Shown here piece after piece: positions 31,475-41,285 of a stretch of DNA of 64,000 bases. Each line of letters begins with the position of its first letter. Position 1 is the stretch's first letter. The notes below the pieces were generated by a model. It had not been told where the DNA came from and made no database searches. It was given only the letters and a program-made list of their open reading frames with translations. The DNA is taken from assembly GCA_017399005.1 (NCBI GenBank), contig JAFQEO010000032.1, positions 1 to 64,000 on the forward strand, written 5' to 3'. Origin of the DNA: Peptococcaceae bacterium (GTDB taxonomy: Bacteria > Bacillota > Peptococcia > Peptococcales > Peptococcaceae). The translations under genes were made by a program, and so were the position numbers.

Positions 31475-32761
31475 TTAAATCTGAGCCAGCGCCTGTTCCA
31501 GATCGGCGATAATATCTTCGGCATCTTCAATCCCTACAGAGAAACGAATCAGGTCTGGTGCAACGCCAGCCTCTTTCAGCTGTTCCTCATTCATCTGACG
31601 ATGGGTATGACTTGCCGGATGCAGTACACTGGTACGAGCATCGGCCACATGGGTTACGATGGTAGCCAGCTGCAGTTTATCCATAAACTGAATAGATGCT
31701 TCTCTGCCGCCTTTTACGCCAAAGCATAATACACCGCAGGTACCGTTCGGCATATATTTCTGTGCCAGGTCATAGTATTTGCTGCTTGGCAGCCCTGCAT
31801 AGCTCACCCATGCCACTTTTTCGTGGTTTTCCAGATACTGTGCCACTTTCAGTGCGTTTTCACAGTGACGAGGCACACGCAGATGCAGTGTTTCCAGCCC
31901 GATGTTCAACAGGAACGCATTCTGCGGAGAAGGGGTGGAACCCAGATCACGCATCAGCTGAGAGGTTGCTTTTGTGATGTATGCCAGTTTGCCGAATTTC
32001 TGCGTATATACGATACCATGGTAAGATTCATCCGGCTCGGTCAGGCCTTTAAATTTGTCGTGATATTTCTCCCAGTCAAAGTTGCCGCTGTCTACAATGC
32101 AGCCGCCTACCGCTACCGCATGGCCATCCATATATTTGGTGGTGGAATGGGTAACAATGTCAGCCCCCCATTCAATTGGACAGCAGTTAATTGGTGTTGC
32201 AAAGGTATTGTCAATAATCAGCGGAACACCGTGGCTGTGTGCCAGACGCGCAAATTTTTCGATATCCAGTACGGTTAATGCAGGGTTTGCAATGGTTTCC
32301 GCCACCACGCATTTGGTGTTTGGACGGAATGCTTTTGCCAGATTTTCCTCGGTGTCATCCGGGTCCACAAATGTGCAGGCGATGCCCATTTTTTCCATGG
32401 TAACGCCAAACAGGTTAAAAGTGCCGCCATATACTGCGCTGGAGCAGATTAAATGGTCGCCGGCCTCACAGATGTTGAGCACTGCAAAAAAGTTTGCCGC
32501 CTGACCGGAGGATGTCAGCATCGCTGCAACCCCGCCTTCCAGAGCTGCAATTTTGGCAGCTACCGCATCGGTGGTAGGGTTCTGCAGACGGGTATAGAAA
32601 AAGCCATTGTCCTCTAAATCAAATAAGCGACCCATCTGTTCACTGGTTTCATATGCAAATGTGGTACTCTGATAAATCGGCAGAACGCGAGCCTCGCCTT
32701 TTTTCGGCTCCCAGCCGCCCTGAATACAAACAGTACCTGGTTTACAGTTTTTTAAATCCAT
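31475..32761 (-). CDS. metY: O-acetylhomoserine sulfhydrylase
   Basis: Protein of 428 aa, Cys/Met-metabolism PLP enzyme family. SSGQAANFFAVLNIC (phosphate contact), then IDNTFATP with the PLP-stacking region and THSTTKYMDGHAVAVGG, where the lysine forms the Schiff base (about 209). Length and the HSTTKY signature fit the MetY/CysD branch better than MetB/MetC. It makes homocysteine from O-acetylhomoserine and sulfide. First gene of the S-box operon; AGGAGG before the ATG. Confidence 0.93.
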   Translation of the reverse strand: MDLKNCKPGTVCIQGGWEPKKGEARVLPIYQSTTFAYETSEQMGRLFDLEDNGFFYTRLQNPTTDAVAAKIAALEGGVAAMLTSSGQAANFFAVLNICEAGDHLICSSAVYGGTFNLFGVTMEKMGIACTFVDPDDTEENLAKAFRPNTKCVVAETIANPALTVLDIEKFARLAHSHGVPLIIDNTFATPINCCPIEWGADIVTHSTTKYMDGHAVAVGGCIVDSGNFDWEKYHDKFKGLTEPDESYHGIVYTQKFGKLAYITKATSQLMRDLGSTPSPQNAFLLNIGLETLHLRVPRHCENALKVAQYLENHEKVAWVSYAGLPSSKYYDLAQKYMPNGTCGVLCFGVKGGREASIQFMDKLQLATIVTHVADARTSVLHPASHTHRQMNEEQLKEAGVAPDLIRFSVGIEDAEDIIADLEQALAQI

Positions 32762-32787
32762 AAATAACGCCTCCTAAAAAAATATAC

Positions 32788-32950
32788 AGAAAAAGCCATT
32801 TTCTTTTGGGTAGAAAATGGCTTTTGATTACACCTAGATTACACTCCATTATCTACCAGACCTTGGTCTGCAGGATTTAGCACATTTCCAGTCTTGCTGG
32901 CTGTTGCCGGGCTTCACAGGGCCAGTCCCTCCGCCACTCTTGATAATAAA
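32788..32950 (-). promoter_or_regulatory. SAM-I (S-box) riboswitch with terminator
   Basis: On the minus strand the leader contains TTATCAAGAGTGGCGGAGGG, ACTGGCCCTGTGAAGCC and CGGCAAC, the SAM-I core, with P1 closing by GATAAT. The expression platform ends in the stem AAAAGCCATTTTC / GAAAATGGCTTTT (32791-32825) and T run. High SAM should terminate transcription of metY-metA-metH-metF. Confidence 0.95.
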
Positions 32951-33046
32951 GACCTTTATTCTGTTTTCTGTTTCGCCTACTATACCACAGCCGACCGGTA
33001 TTGTAAAGCAAATTTGCTCATGGATACATAATGCATGACCAATACA

Positions 33047-33616
33047 CTATGCACGCGCTTTCCATTTTGGTACAATTGCCAGACCTTCGTATTCTTCGCG
33101 GGTCATCCCCAGAATCCACTGGTCGATATACTGGCCGTCGATGAATGTGTGCTTGCGCAGTTTGCCTTCTGCGGTAAAGCCGAAGCTCATAGCCGATTTC
33201 AGCCCTAAACGGTTGTTGTCGTTCACTTTGGTATAACATTTTTCAAAACCGAAGTGATAGAACAGAATATCCGCCAGCACAATCATCAGGTCAACCCCGA
33301 ACCCTGCACGACGGTTGTTTTCATCTGCGATACCCAGTGCGATTTCCGCATGCCCGTTCTGACGGTCAATATCTTTAATAGACGCAATGCCGATAATTTC
33401 ACCGTTGCGTTTATTTTTTACAACAAAATCCACACGGTCCGCACTTGGATCGGTGATATCTTTCATTTTGCTGATTTCTTCTTCAATCATATCCAGCGAT
33501 ACGCTCATGTAGCTGTCGTACCAGTGCCGGAATTCTTTATCCAAAAACCATTTCTGGAAGTAAAATGCATCCTCTCTGGCTGGCTTCTCTAAAACAATTT
33601 TTCTACCGGTAAACAT
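33047..33616 (-). CDS. GNAT-family N-acetyltransferase (RimJ/RimL type)
   Basis: Protein of 189 aa from ATG 33616, chosen because GGAGGT lies 7 nt upstream and homology starts at FTGRKIVLEKPAREDA. It shows the RimJ/RimL pattern: IIGIASIKDIDRQNGHAEIALGI, RRAGFGVDLMIVLADI (CoA-binding) and NNRLGLKSAMSFGFTAEGKLR. It probably acetylates an amino group on a protein or small molecule; target unknown. Monocistronic, upstream of a divergent helicase. Confidence 0.85.
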   Translation of the reverse strand: MFTGRKIVLEKPAREDAFYFQKWFLDKEFRHWYDSYMSVSLDMIEEEISKMKDITDPSADRVDFVVKNKRNGEIIGIASIKDIDRQNGHAEIALGIADENNRRAGFGVDLMIVLADILFYHFGFEKCYTKVNDNNRLGLKSAMSFGFTAEGKLRKHTFIDGQYIDQWILGMTREEYEGLAIVPKWKARA

Positions 33617-33793
33617 TCCTGCCACCTCCAATGCCTTTCTGCGATAGTTATCGTTATCCTTTATTTTATCCCACAAATGGCTCAAGGTCAACCTCTACAG
33701 GATGACATTTTAGTGATTTCGTGATATAATAATTCATCAATTCAATTCATAAAATACAGACAAACCAGAATCATACAGATGGAGGATTCCCTT

Positions 33794-35242
33794 ATGTCTT
33801 TTTACGATTTATTGCAGCACGACGCCATGGCACAGGCGCTGGAAAAACAGAACATCACTGAACCGACCGCTATTCAGCAGGAGGTAATTCCGCTGCTTGC
33901 ACAAGGCCGCGATGTCATTGGCCAGTCCCACACCGGCAGCGGCAAAACACTGGCTTATTTATGCCCGGCCCTGCTGAAAATTGATGCAGCAGCCAAACAG
34001 GCACAGGTGCTTATTTTAGCCCCGACCCACGAACTGGTTATGCAGATTTACCGCCAGGCCCAGCAGCTTATCAAGGATACCGGGCTGGATATCACCGCTC
34101 AGAGTATCATCGGTGAAGCCAATATCAACAACCAGATTGCAAAATTAAAAGAAAAACCGCAGCTCATCGTAGGAACACCGGGCCGCATTCTGGATTTAAT
34201 CAAAAAACGCAAAATCAACTGCCAGACCATTCGCACCGTTATCATCGACGAAATGGATAACCTGCTGGATAACACCAATCAGCAGACCATTCTGGATATC
34301 ATCAAAAGTATGCTGCGTGACCGCCAGCTGGCTGCATTTTCGGCAACAGCCAGCAGCCACACCATGGATTTACTGCTGCAGCATATGCACGACCCTGCCA
34401 TTGTAAAAATCGAGGCTCAGGCAAAAATGAACCCAAACATTGACCATTTTTATCTGGTGGGCGAACAGCGCGATAAATTTGTGCAGCTGCGTAAATTATT
34501 ACACGCACTGGACGAAGAAGCGGAACGCATCCTGATTTTCATGAACGATGGCCCTGAACTGGACTTTTTAGTGGATAAACTGAATTATCACAAAATCCGC
34601 ACCTACAGCTTACACGGTATCGTAAGCAAAGAAGAACGGCAGAAAGCCATGGAGGATTTCCGGAAAGGTAAAATTAAAATTCTGGTATCGTCCGACCTGG
34701 CAGCCCGCGGTTTAGATATTCCGGATATCACCCATGTCATCAATATGGATTTCCCGGCTGAGCCAAACGAATACATTCACCGTGCCGGCCGTACCGCACG
34801 CGGAACCCGCACAGGCCAGTGCTACAGCCTGGTAAATCCGCGCGAACTGGCAGCACTGCGCATCTACCAGCGCGAATTTGGCATTCAGGTGGCTCCGGTG
34901 CATCTGGTAAAAGGTAAAATCCTGTCCGGTGCAACCAAAGATTATTACAAAGACCCGAACCGCAAGAAAAAACACAGCGGTGAAGCAAAAAACACGGAAG
35001 CCAAACACGCAGAAGCGAAAAAACAGAACAGCAAACCGGCAAAATCCACAAAACCAGACTATGCAGGCAAAAGCGCAAAAGCAAAATTAACCGAACACAG
35101 CACAGAAAAGAAACCGGCATACAAAACCTCCAATAAAGGCGGTTACAACGCTCAGAACGAAAAATCCGGCTTCCAGAAAGGCACAAAAAGCCAGCAGAAA
35201 CCAGGCCGTTCCGGCAAATTCAGCGCACCAAAGAATACGTAA
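33794..35242 (+). CDS. DEAD-box RNA helicase
   Basis: Protein of 482 aa from ATG 33794 (GGAGG upstream). Q-motif (PTAIQQEVIPLL), Walker A GQSHTGSGKT, PTHELVMQ, VGTPGR, DEMD (in place of DEAD), SAT, then DLAARGLD and HRAGRTARG of the second RecA domain. The C-terminal 100 residues are lysine-, alanine- and glutamine-rich low complexity, a typical RNA-binding tail. The DEMD variant of motif II is also seen in some Bacillota helicases. It probably unwinds structured RNA at low temperature or in ribosome assembly. Confidence 0.93.
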   Translation: MSFYDLLQHDAMAQALEKQNITEPTAIQQEVIPLLAQGRDVIGQSHTGSGKTLAYLCPALLKIDAAAKQAQVLILAPTHELVMQIYRQAQQLIKDTGLDITAQSIIGEANINNQIAKLKEKPQLIVGTPGRILDLIKKRKINCQTIRTVIIDEMDNLLDNTNQQTILDIIKSMLRDRQLAAFSATASSHTMDLLLQHMHDPAIVKIEAQAKMNPNIDHFYLVGEQRDKFVQLRKLLHALDEEAERILIFMNDGPELDFLVDKLNYHKIRTYSLHGIVSKEERQKAMEDFRKGKIKILVSSDLAARGLDIPDITHVINMDFPAEPNEYIHRAGRTARGTRTGQCYSLVNPRELAALRIYQREFGIQVAPVHLVKGKILSGATKDYYKDPNRKKKHSGEAKNTEAKHAEAKKQNSKPAKSTKPDYAGKSAKAKLTEHSTEKKPAYKTSNKGGYNAQNEKSGFQKGTKSQQKPGRSGKFSAPKNT

Positions 35243-35252
35243 TATGGCAGCA

Positions 35253-35287
35253 AGGAACACACAGATTTGTGTGTTCCCTGTTTTTTA
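35253..35287 (+). terminator. Terminator of the DEAD-box helicase gene
   Basis: GGAACACACA and TGTGTGTTCC pair, followed by CTGTTTTTT. Confidence 0.88.
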
Positions 35288-35393
35288 TGTCTCTGCTATA
35301 GACTTGTTTTGTCAAAATATTGCACTTTTTATCTCAACAAAAAATTCCGCACTGCGTAAGCAATACGGAATCTCTGAATTTTTATTTTGTTTC

Positions 35394-35852
35394 TTATTCT
35401 TTTTTCTCTTTGCTGCATGGGCAGATGCGCTGCAGTACACGCATCAGCATATCGTGGAAAATTTCTTCTTCTTCTGCGCTTAAATCCTGGGTCATGTCTT
35501 TTTCCAGTGTCTGCAGATTCTGGCGCACGCTGCTGGCAACTTCCATGGCTTTTGGAGTCAGCTGAATATATTTGGAGCGGCCGTCTTCCGGATTGGCAAC
35601 GCGCTGGATAAAGCCTTTGCTTTCCATGCGTTTCATCAGCCCGGTTACGGTCGGATTGCTCAGTTTAAAATATTGTTCCAGCTCCCGCTGATTCACCGGA
35701 TGATCTACATCTTCCAGATACACAACAATACTTGCCTGTGCCGGTGTTAAATCGTACCGGGCTGCTGTGCGCTGCAGGTTGTTTTCAAATGCAATGGAAA
35801 GCTGCTTAAACAGGATTCCGTAATATCGTTTTTCGTCTGGCATAACTATCAC
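35394..35852 (-). CDS. MarR-family transcriptional regulator
   Basis: Protein of about 150 aa. It has the MarR winged helix with LTPAQASIVVYLED, PVNQRELEQYFKLSNPTVTGLMKRMESKGFI (recognition helix) and the wing EDGRSKYIQLT. The C-terminus ends in CPCSKEKKE, with two cysteines that could sense redox or metal. Start is GTG 35852 or ATG 35843; the ribosome site is weak for both. Monocistronic, target genes unknown. Confidence 0.9.
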   Translation of the reverse strand: MIVMPDEKRYYGILFKQLSIAFENNLQRTAARYDLTPAQASIVVYLEDVDHPVNQRELEQYFKLSNPTVTGLMKRMESKGFIQRVANPEDGRSKYIQLTPKAMEVASSVRQNLQTLEKDMTQDLSAEEEEIFHDMLMRVLQRICPCSKEKKE

Positions 35853-36099
35853 GCTTTCTATATGGTTCTGTAAAGTTGATTCTGTTTCTACATATATTAT
35901 CTATTATAATCCAAAACGTGCATAAGGGCAAATAACAATTCATAAAATTTCTGCGGAATTGCAATATATTTTTTTATTCTGTGTAAATCTTAACAAAATT
36001 CATACATTCTTTCTGCAAAAATATGCTATACTGTAACAAACAGTTTGCAAAGAACAAATCAGAACAGATTAAAATATACAGGAAAGAAGTGCTGCTGTT

Positions 36100-37614
36100 A
36101 TGAAATTCAAAAAGCTGACATCGTTACTCTGCACGGCTGTGATGCTGTTTTCGACGGCATCGCCGGCGCTGGCAAATATTAAAACCGATGAAATCGGTGC
36201 AGCCACCACAATTTATCAGCAATATCTGACCGACGGCGCAAAAGGGGAAATACGGCTCAATACCAATGTAGCGGGAAAAAATCCCGATGCAGAGGATTAC
36301 ATGAACAATGTGCTGGATTTATCCACCCGGCTGTTGCCGTTCAGCCTGGATGCCAGCATGACCTACTATGCCAATGTAAATCCAACCACATTTTTTGTAA
36401 CATTCCGGGGCCGTGATTATAACGACCTGAACCAGTATGTGCAGAACAAAGCAAAAGAAATTGTCAGCCATGCATCGATTTACAGCACCGATTACGAAAA
36501 ACTGCGCTATATCAATAATTATCTGGTGGATCATTGTGACTATGTGCCGGAAGCTGTAGAAAATCCAGATAGCCATCAGGAAGCATTTACCACATTCGGC
36601 TGTCTAATTGAAGGCCGGGCAGTATGCGAGGGTTACACCAACAGTGTACAGCTGCTCTGTGAAAGGCTGGAGATTCCCTGCATAAAAGTCACCGGTACCG
36701 CCTACGGCGGCGACCATATCTGGAATGCAGTCTATCTGAATGATAAATGGTGGATGCTGGATGTTACCTTTAATGACCCGATGGGCAATGCATCCAGCCG
36801 GGATCGCTGGTCGTACTTCCTGCTGGATATGGATGCATTTGCACAGAAAGGCACACATGAATATAATCAGTACGGTTTTGAAATGAGTAAAGAAATCTAC
36901 ACCGGTCACACGGAAGGACAGCGAAATGTTACCGTGCCGTTTGATAATCTGTCGCTCCGCAACGCATACAGCGGTGATGTGCCCGATGCAAGTCTGAAAA
37001 CATCGGAAGCAAATAAAACATCTGAGGAAAATAATCAGTTAACAGAACCGGAGAAACCATCTGAATGGAAACCGCAGCCGGAAATTGAAAAACCGGTTGT
37101 TATCAGCAAGTCAACCGAAGCGAAAGCCTCTGCCCTGAAAGAAATGAGGCTGTTTGCCGGTGATGAGGGCGGTTTCCGCCTGGCCGATAAAATGACCCGT
37201 GTGGAAATGGGCGTTATGGTAATGCGCATGAATGACGGCGTTGCTGCACTGCGCGAAAACGGGAGCTATTACGCAGAAATCTGTCCGTTCACCGATGTGC
37301 CGCAGTGGGCAAAATCGTCCATCGGCTTCTTATACGATAACAAACTGGCTGCCGGGCAGAGTGCTACCACTTACGGTGCCAGTGATGTAACCAAACGGGA
37401 TTACGCCGTGATGATGATGCGTGTACTGGGTATCGAACACAGCTACGAAGATGCACTGGCCATTGCAGTTACCCAGGGAATCCTGACAGAGGAACAGGCC
37501 AGCGGTAATCCGGTTGCACTGCGTGCTGATATCGTGGACATGACGTATGCGGCACTGCAGCTGCTAGAGGAACATCAGCAGCATAACAGCACAGATACCA
37601 CAACTGAAATATAA
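36100..37614 (+). CDS. Secreted transglutaminase-like protein with SLH-type C-terminus
   Basis: Protein of 504 aa. The signal peptide runs to about ASPALA (residue 25). The transglutaminase core spans about 125-235, with catalytic Cys in GRAVCEGY, His in GDHIWNAV and Asp in DVTFNDP. A proline/glutamate-rich linker (300-340) leads to S-layer-homology-like repeats (RLADKMTRVEMGVMVMR, FTDVPQWAKSSIGFLYDN, VTKRDYAVMMMRVLG). It probably acts on or near the cell wall and is anchored through SLH to wall or outer-membrane polymers. AAAGAAG upstream of ATG. Confidence 0.88.
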   Translation: MKFKKLTSLLCTAVMLFSTASPALANIKTDEIGAATTIYQQYLTDGAKGEIRLNTNVAGKNPDAEDYMNNVLDLSTRLLPFSLDASMTYYANVNPTTFFVTFRGRDYNDLNQYVQNKAKEIVSHASIYSTDYEKLRYINNYLVDHCDYVPEAVENPDSHQEAFTTFGCLIEGRAVCEGYTNSVQLLCERLEIPCIKVTGTAYGGDHIWNAVYLNDKWWMLDVTFNDPMGNASSRDRWSYFLLDMDAFAQKGTHEYNQYGFEMSKEIYTGHTEGQRNVTVPFDNLSLRNAYSGDVPDASLKTSEANKTSEENNQLTEPEKPSEWKPQPEIEKPVVISKSTEAKASALKEMRLFAGDEGGFRLADKMTRVEMGVMVMRMNDGVAALRENGSYYAEICPFTDVPQWAKSSIGFLYDNKLAAGQSATTYGASDVTKRDYAVMMMRVLGIEHSYEDALAIAVTQGILTEEQASGNPVALRADIVDMTYAALQLLEEHQQHNSTDTTTEI

Positions 37615-37618
37615 AAAA

Positions 37619-37827
37619 AACGGGGCAAGACGCTTTCAGGAAACAGCATAGTATTATTTCCATCTCCCTCCATACACGTACACTACCTCACACCTGTTCA
37701 GCGTTGCTGATACAGCACAAGTGCTGTACACCACGCTGATGAACAGGCGTGAACGTGTTCGTCTATAGTCGGAATTCCTGGAAATATACTATGCTGTTTC
37801 CTGTTTTTATTCTGTCTTTATCCCGTT
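37619..37827. ncRNA. Structured element R1 (long hairpin with conserved internal bubble)
   Basis: At a convergent gene end. The closing stem AGGAAACAGCATAGTAT / ATACTATGCTGTTTCCT (37638-37654, 37786-37802) is perfect over 17 bp, with a further AACGGG / CCCGTT outside. The inner stem is CCTGTTC / GAACAGG, then AGCGT / ACGCT, and the tip is TACAGCAC-AA-GTGCTGTA. The bubble holds CCCTCC, GTACACTA on one side and CGTGTTC, AGTCGGAATT on the other. The same layout with compensatory changes recurs at 49588-49740. Strand and class unknown. Confidence 0.55.
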
Positions 37828-37857
37828 CTTTTTTCAATTATTCTTTTATCTGCCGCT

Positions 37858-39087
37858 TTATTCTTCCGCAATCTCAATATGCACGGATTCAGCACGGCGT
37901 CCGTTGCTGCGGGTTACGGTTACATTGAGGCCTTCTACCTGAATGCTGTCACCGGCAGCCGGAACTTTGCCCAGCACATCCATCATCCATCCGTTCACGG
38001 TAATCATATCAAATTCCCGCTTTTTGCCTAAGAACTCAAACAGTTCCTCCACATTGCAGGTACCACTTACCTGATAACTGCCGTCCTCCAGTGTCTGGAT
38101 ATCATCACTGACGGTATCGTATTCGTCCCAGATATCGCCCACAATTTCTTCTAATATATCTTCCATGGTTACCAGCCCGGCTGTGCAGCCAAACTCATCA
38201 ATCACAATGGCAATATGCTGCTTTGCCTGCTGCAGTTCTTTTAATAAATCGCCGATTTTTTTGTGTTTGCTTGCAAAAATAGCCGGCCACACAACATCTT
38301 CTATATTTTTCTTTCCATGTACCACTAAACGGTAGAAATCTTTCTGATATAATATACCGCTAATCTGGTCCACATCACCATTATGCACCGGCAGACGGGA
38401 ATAACCGCTTTCTAAAAAGACATTCTCAATTTCCTCATTGGTCATTTCCGTGGAAATACTCACAATTTCAATACGCGGTGTAAAGATATCCTGCACTTCT
38501 AAATCGGTAAAACCAATGGCGCTGCGGATTAACGACCCTTCCTGGGCATCGATGGTACCGCCCTGCTCTACTTCATCGATGTAAGTCAGCAGTTCGGCCT
38601 CGGTTACCGCCTGGTCGCCGCCGCTTTTAATAATTTTAGACAGCAGCTTTTTCCACAGACCAAAGAGCCAGTTAATCGGCACGAAAATTTTCACAAGCGC
38701 ATTCAGAATCGGCGCTGTCAGCATGGCAAATTTTTCAGGCGATTCCTTGGCAATACTCTTTGGCGAGATTTCCCCGAAAATCAGAACCACAATGGTTACT
38801 ACAATGGTAGCCACACCTGGCCCCTGTGCCTCACCCAGCAATGCGATAAACAGCACGGTTGCCATAGAGGAACACAGAATATTTACCACGTTGTTCCCTA
38901 CCAGAATAGTTGATAGCAAATCATCGTAGTTCTCCAGCATATTCAGCACAAGACGGGCTTTGCTGTTGCCCTGCTCCGCCATACTTTTGATTCGCACTTT
39001 GTTCAGTGAGGAGAATGACATCTCGCTGGCGGAGAAAAACGCGGAGATAATCATACAACCCACAATAATCATCAATGTTGTTTCCAT
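37858..39087 (-). CDS. CNNM/CorC-type (HlyC) membrane protein with CBS pair
   Basis: Protein of 409 aa from ATG 39087 (AAAGGA 8 nt upstream). The N-terminal DUF21 transmembrane domain has four helices, with FFSASEMSFSSL and IVLIFGEISPKSIAKESPE, followed by two CBS domains (IFTPRIEIVSIS ... EDVVWP) and the C-terminal CorC/HlyC domain (GYQVSGTCNVEELFEFLG). Family members are linked to Mg2+/Co2+ efflux or homeostasis. Convergent to the transglutaminase gene across the R1 element. Confidence 0.93.
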   Translation of the reverse strand: METTLMIIVGCMIISAFFSASEMSFSSLNKVRIKSMAEQGNSKARLVLNMLENYDDLLSTILVGNNVVNILCSSMATVLFIALLGEAQGPGVATIVVTIVVLIFGEISPKSIAKESPEKFAMLTAPILNALVKIFVPINWLFGLWKKLLSKIIKSGGDQAVTEAELLTYIDEVEQGGTIDAQEGSLIRSAIGFTDLEVQDIFTPRIEIVSISTEMTNEEIENVFLESGYSRLPVHNGDVDQISGILYQKDFYRLVVHGKKNIEDVVWPAIFASKHKKIGDLLKELQQAKQHIAIVIDEFGCTAGLVTMEDILEEIVGDIWDEYDTVSDDIQTLEDGSYQVSGTCNVEELFEFLGKKREFDMITVNGWMMDVLGKVPAAGDSIQVEGLNVTVTRSNGRRAESVHIEIAEE

Positions 39088-39216
39088 AAACTTAAATCCT
39101 TTCTGTCGGTTTTTCAATTACGTATATGCAGGATAGTTTCTTCCGGCAGGAACCAATTCCCTTTATTAAAATGTCTGCAAATGATTACAATCTTATTCTA
39201 TCAGGCACAACCAGAA

Positions 39217-39232
39217 TGTTTCACGTGAAACA
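39217..39232. promoter_or_regulatory. parS: parS site 2
   Basis: Perfect TGTTTCACGTGAAACA between the CNNM/CorC and AGCS genes. Confidence 0.93.
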
Positions 39233-39243
39233 TTCTGAAATAT

Positions 39244-39276
39244 AGAAAAAGCAGAGAAACCTTTCAGCCTCTCTGC
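39244..39276 (-). terminator. Terminator of the AGCS symporter gene
   Basis: On the minus strand GCAGAGA and TCTCTGC pair and TTTTTC follows. Confidence 0.75.
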
Positions 39277-39337
39277 CTGTTATTCGTATGTCTGCCGTCA
39301 GCATTACCTGCCCGGCATATGTGTCTGGATATGCATT

Positions 39338-40696
39338 CTATTGACGTTTGTTATATTTTTTACTGCTTGCTGCAACTACACCAGAGAGTGCCAGTAATGC
39401 CAGCAAGTTCGGGAATACCATCATACCATTAAATAAATCGGCCAGTTCCCATACTAAATCTACTTTTAAAGTGGAGCCCACCACGATGAAAATCAGAACG
39501 ATGGAGGAGTACAGTTTTACTGCCGCTTCCCCGAACAGCCATTTTACGTTTACAGCTGCAAAGAAATGCCAGCTTAAAATGGTGGAAAACGCAAAGAACA
39601 GTAAGCAGATTGCTACAAAAATATCGCCAAAGCCGCCCATTTCAGAAGTAAACGCAGCCTGTGTCAGAGCAATACCGGTTTTGCCGGAACCCAGAACACC
39701 GGAGCTTAGAATTGCAAATACGGTCATGTTCAGTACGATAAAAGTATCGATAAATACGCTCAGCATTGCGGTTAAACCCTGTTCATGCGGATTTTTTGCC
39801 GCTGCACGAGCATGTGCATGTGGTGTAGAACCCATACCGGCTTCGTTGGAGAATAACCCGCGGGCTACCCCGTAACGAACTGCCTGCTGTACAGTAATAC
39901 CAATCGCTGCACCGCCTGCAGCAGATGGATTAAATGCGCATACTACAATCATTTTCAGTACATTTGGAATTTCGGTAATGTTCAGGAAAATTACCGCCAG
40001 ACTGCCTACGATATAGAATAATGCCATGAATGGCACAACTTTTTCAACAAATGCTGCTAAACGGTTTGTCCCACCGATAAAGATGAACGCTGCAAAAATT
40101 GCCAGCAGAACACCAATAATAATTGGAGGGAAATCCACACCGCGGCTTGTGAATACTTCAGCAAATGCCGCACCAATAGAGTTGGACTGCACCATGTTTC
40201 CCATAAAGCCCAGTGCCAGAATAATCATAATAGCGAAGAATGTAGCCAGCACTTTACCCAGTGTGCCTTTAAAAGCTGCCTGAATGTAGTAAACAGGCCC
40301 CCCGGTTACTTCCCCGTCTTTTGTAGTGGTTTTATAAGTCTGCGCCAGTGTTGCTTCCCCGTAAATGGTTGCCATCCCAAAGAATGCACTCACCCACATC
40401 CAGAAGATTGCCCCCGGGCCACCCATTACTAATGCGGTAGCCGCACCGGTTAAGTTCCCGGTACCAACCTGTGCTGCAATGGCAGTTGTTAACGCCTGGA
40501 ACGGTGTCATTTCGCCCTCTTTGCGTTTGCCGCCTTTAAATCTCATGTGACCGAAAAGCAGTTTACATGCTTCCCCGAATTTTCTTACCTGAATGAACTT
40601 CAGGCGGAATGTGTAGTAGATCCCGGTACCGCACAGTAAAATCAGTAATACCGGCCCCCATAACACACTGTTGATGCTTTGCACCATTTCTAACAT
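39338..40696 (-). CDS. AGCS-family sodium:alanine/glycine symporter
   Basis: Protein of 452 aa, about 11 membrane helices. The family signature PFQALTTAIAAQVGTGNLTGAA is near residue 65, and GLFSNEAGMGSTPHAHA near 290 is the second conserved block. It imports alanine or glycine with Na+. The preceding glycine riboswitch points to glycine as the substrate. It is a single-gene transcript ending at the 39244 terminator. Confidence 0.95.
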   Translation of the reverse strand: MLEMVQSINSVLWGPVLLILLCGTGIYYTFRLKFIQVRKFGEACKLLFGHMRFKGGKRKEGEMTPFQALTTAIAAQVGTGNLTGAATALVMGGPGAIFWMWVSAFFGMATIYGEATLAQTYKTTTKDGEVTGGPVYYIQAAFKGTLGKVLATFFAIMIILALGFMGNMVQSNSIGAAFAEVFTSRGVDFPPIIIGVLLAIFAAFIFIGGTNRLAAFVEKVVPFMALFYIVGSLAVIFLNITEIPNVLKMIVVCAFNPSAAGGAAIGITVQQAVRYGVARGLFSNEAGMGSTPHAHARAAAKNPHEQGLTAMLSVFIDTFIVLNMTVFAILSSGVLGSGKTGIALTQAAFTSEMGGFGDIFVAICLLFFAFSTILSWHFFAAVNVKWLFGEAAVKLYSSIVLIFIVVGSTLKVDLVWELADLFNGMMVFPNLLALLALSGVVAASSKKYNKRQ

Positions 40697-40769
40697 TTTG
40701 CATTCTCCTCTCCGTCTGTTTCCGGTTTTGTTTTAGATTTTTTGTTTTATGGAAACAGACACAAAAAAA

Positions 40770-40952
40770 TAAAGAGCTGATAATTTTATCAGCTCTCCGA
40801 AGAGTAGAACATCGCACCTGACAGATTCCTCTGCCACTCGATTTTCCTATGCCCTGTCCTTTTGCCTGAGAGATTGGCAGATTTCTGTTTGCGCGGACAC
40901 AAACCTGCTGTACACCTTCGGCGCTCTTTAAAAGATAGAGACTCTCCAGAGA
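40770..40952 (-). promoter_or_regulatory. Glycine riboswitch with terminator
   Basis: The minus-strand leader has GCGCCGAAGGTGTA, AATCTCTCAGGCAAAAGGAC and AGGGCA, the gcvT-type glycine aptamer. Only one clear aptamer is seen; the following GAGTGGCAGAGGAATCTGTC may be a ghost aptamer. The platform is GAGAGCTGATAA-type hairpin AGAGCTGATAA / TTATCAGCTCT (40772-40796) with T run. Confidence 0.92.
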
Positions 40953-41224
40953 TAGTTGTTTTTAAAACTCCTTGATGAATTTCCAACAACGATTTATACT
41001 TTACCACCATCGATTATTGAAAGCAACCCTGTTTTTGTGAGCCATCGCTCAAACTTTATGGTGCCGAAGCACAGTGTTGTCATTCAGGCAAACACATTGC
41101 GTCTTTATATCGTGGATTTTTTTCTGTTTATTTGTCTGTTTGCCTTATTGCAAAAACAAATGTCCATAAAACAGATTCTATTATGTGCATCCCCGCATCC
41201 CGCCTGTTTTTCAGCTGCACATAG

Positions 41225-41254
41225 AAAAAACAGCCTGCCGATTGGCAGGCTGTT
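41225..41254 (-). terminator. Terminator of the hydrogenase operon
   Basis: CAGCCTGCC and GGCAGGCTG pair with a T run on the minus strand. A second hairpin (ATATCAGAA / TTCTGATAT, 41264-41283) lies between it and the stop codon. Confidence 0.85.
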
Positions 41255-41285
41255 TCAGGTAAAATATCAGAACTTCTGATATTTT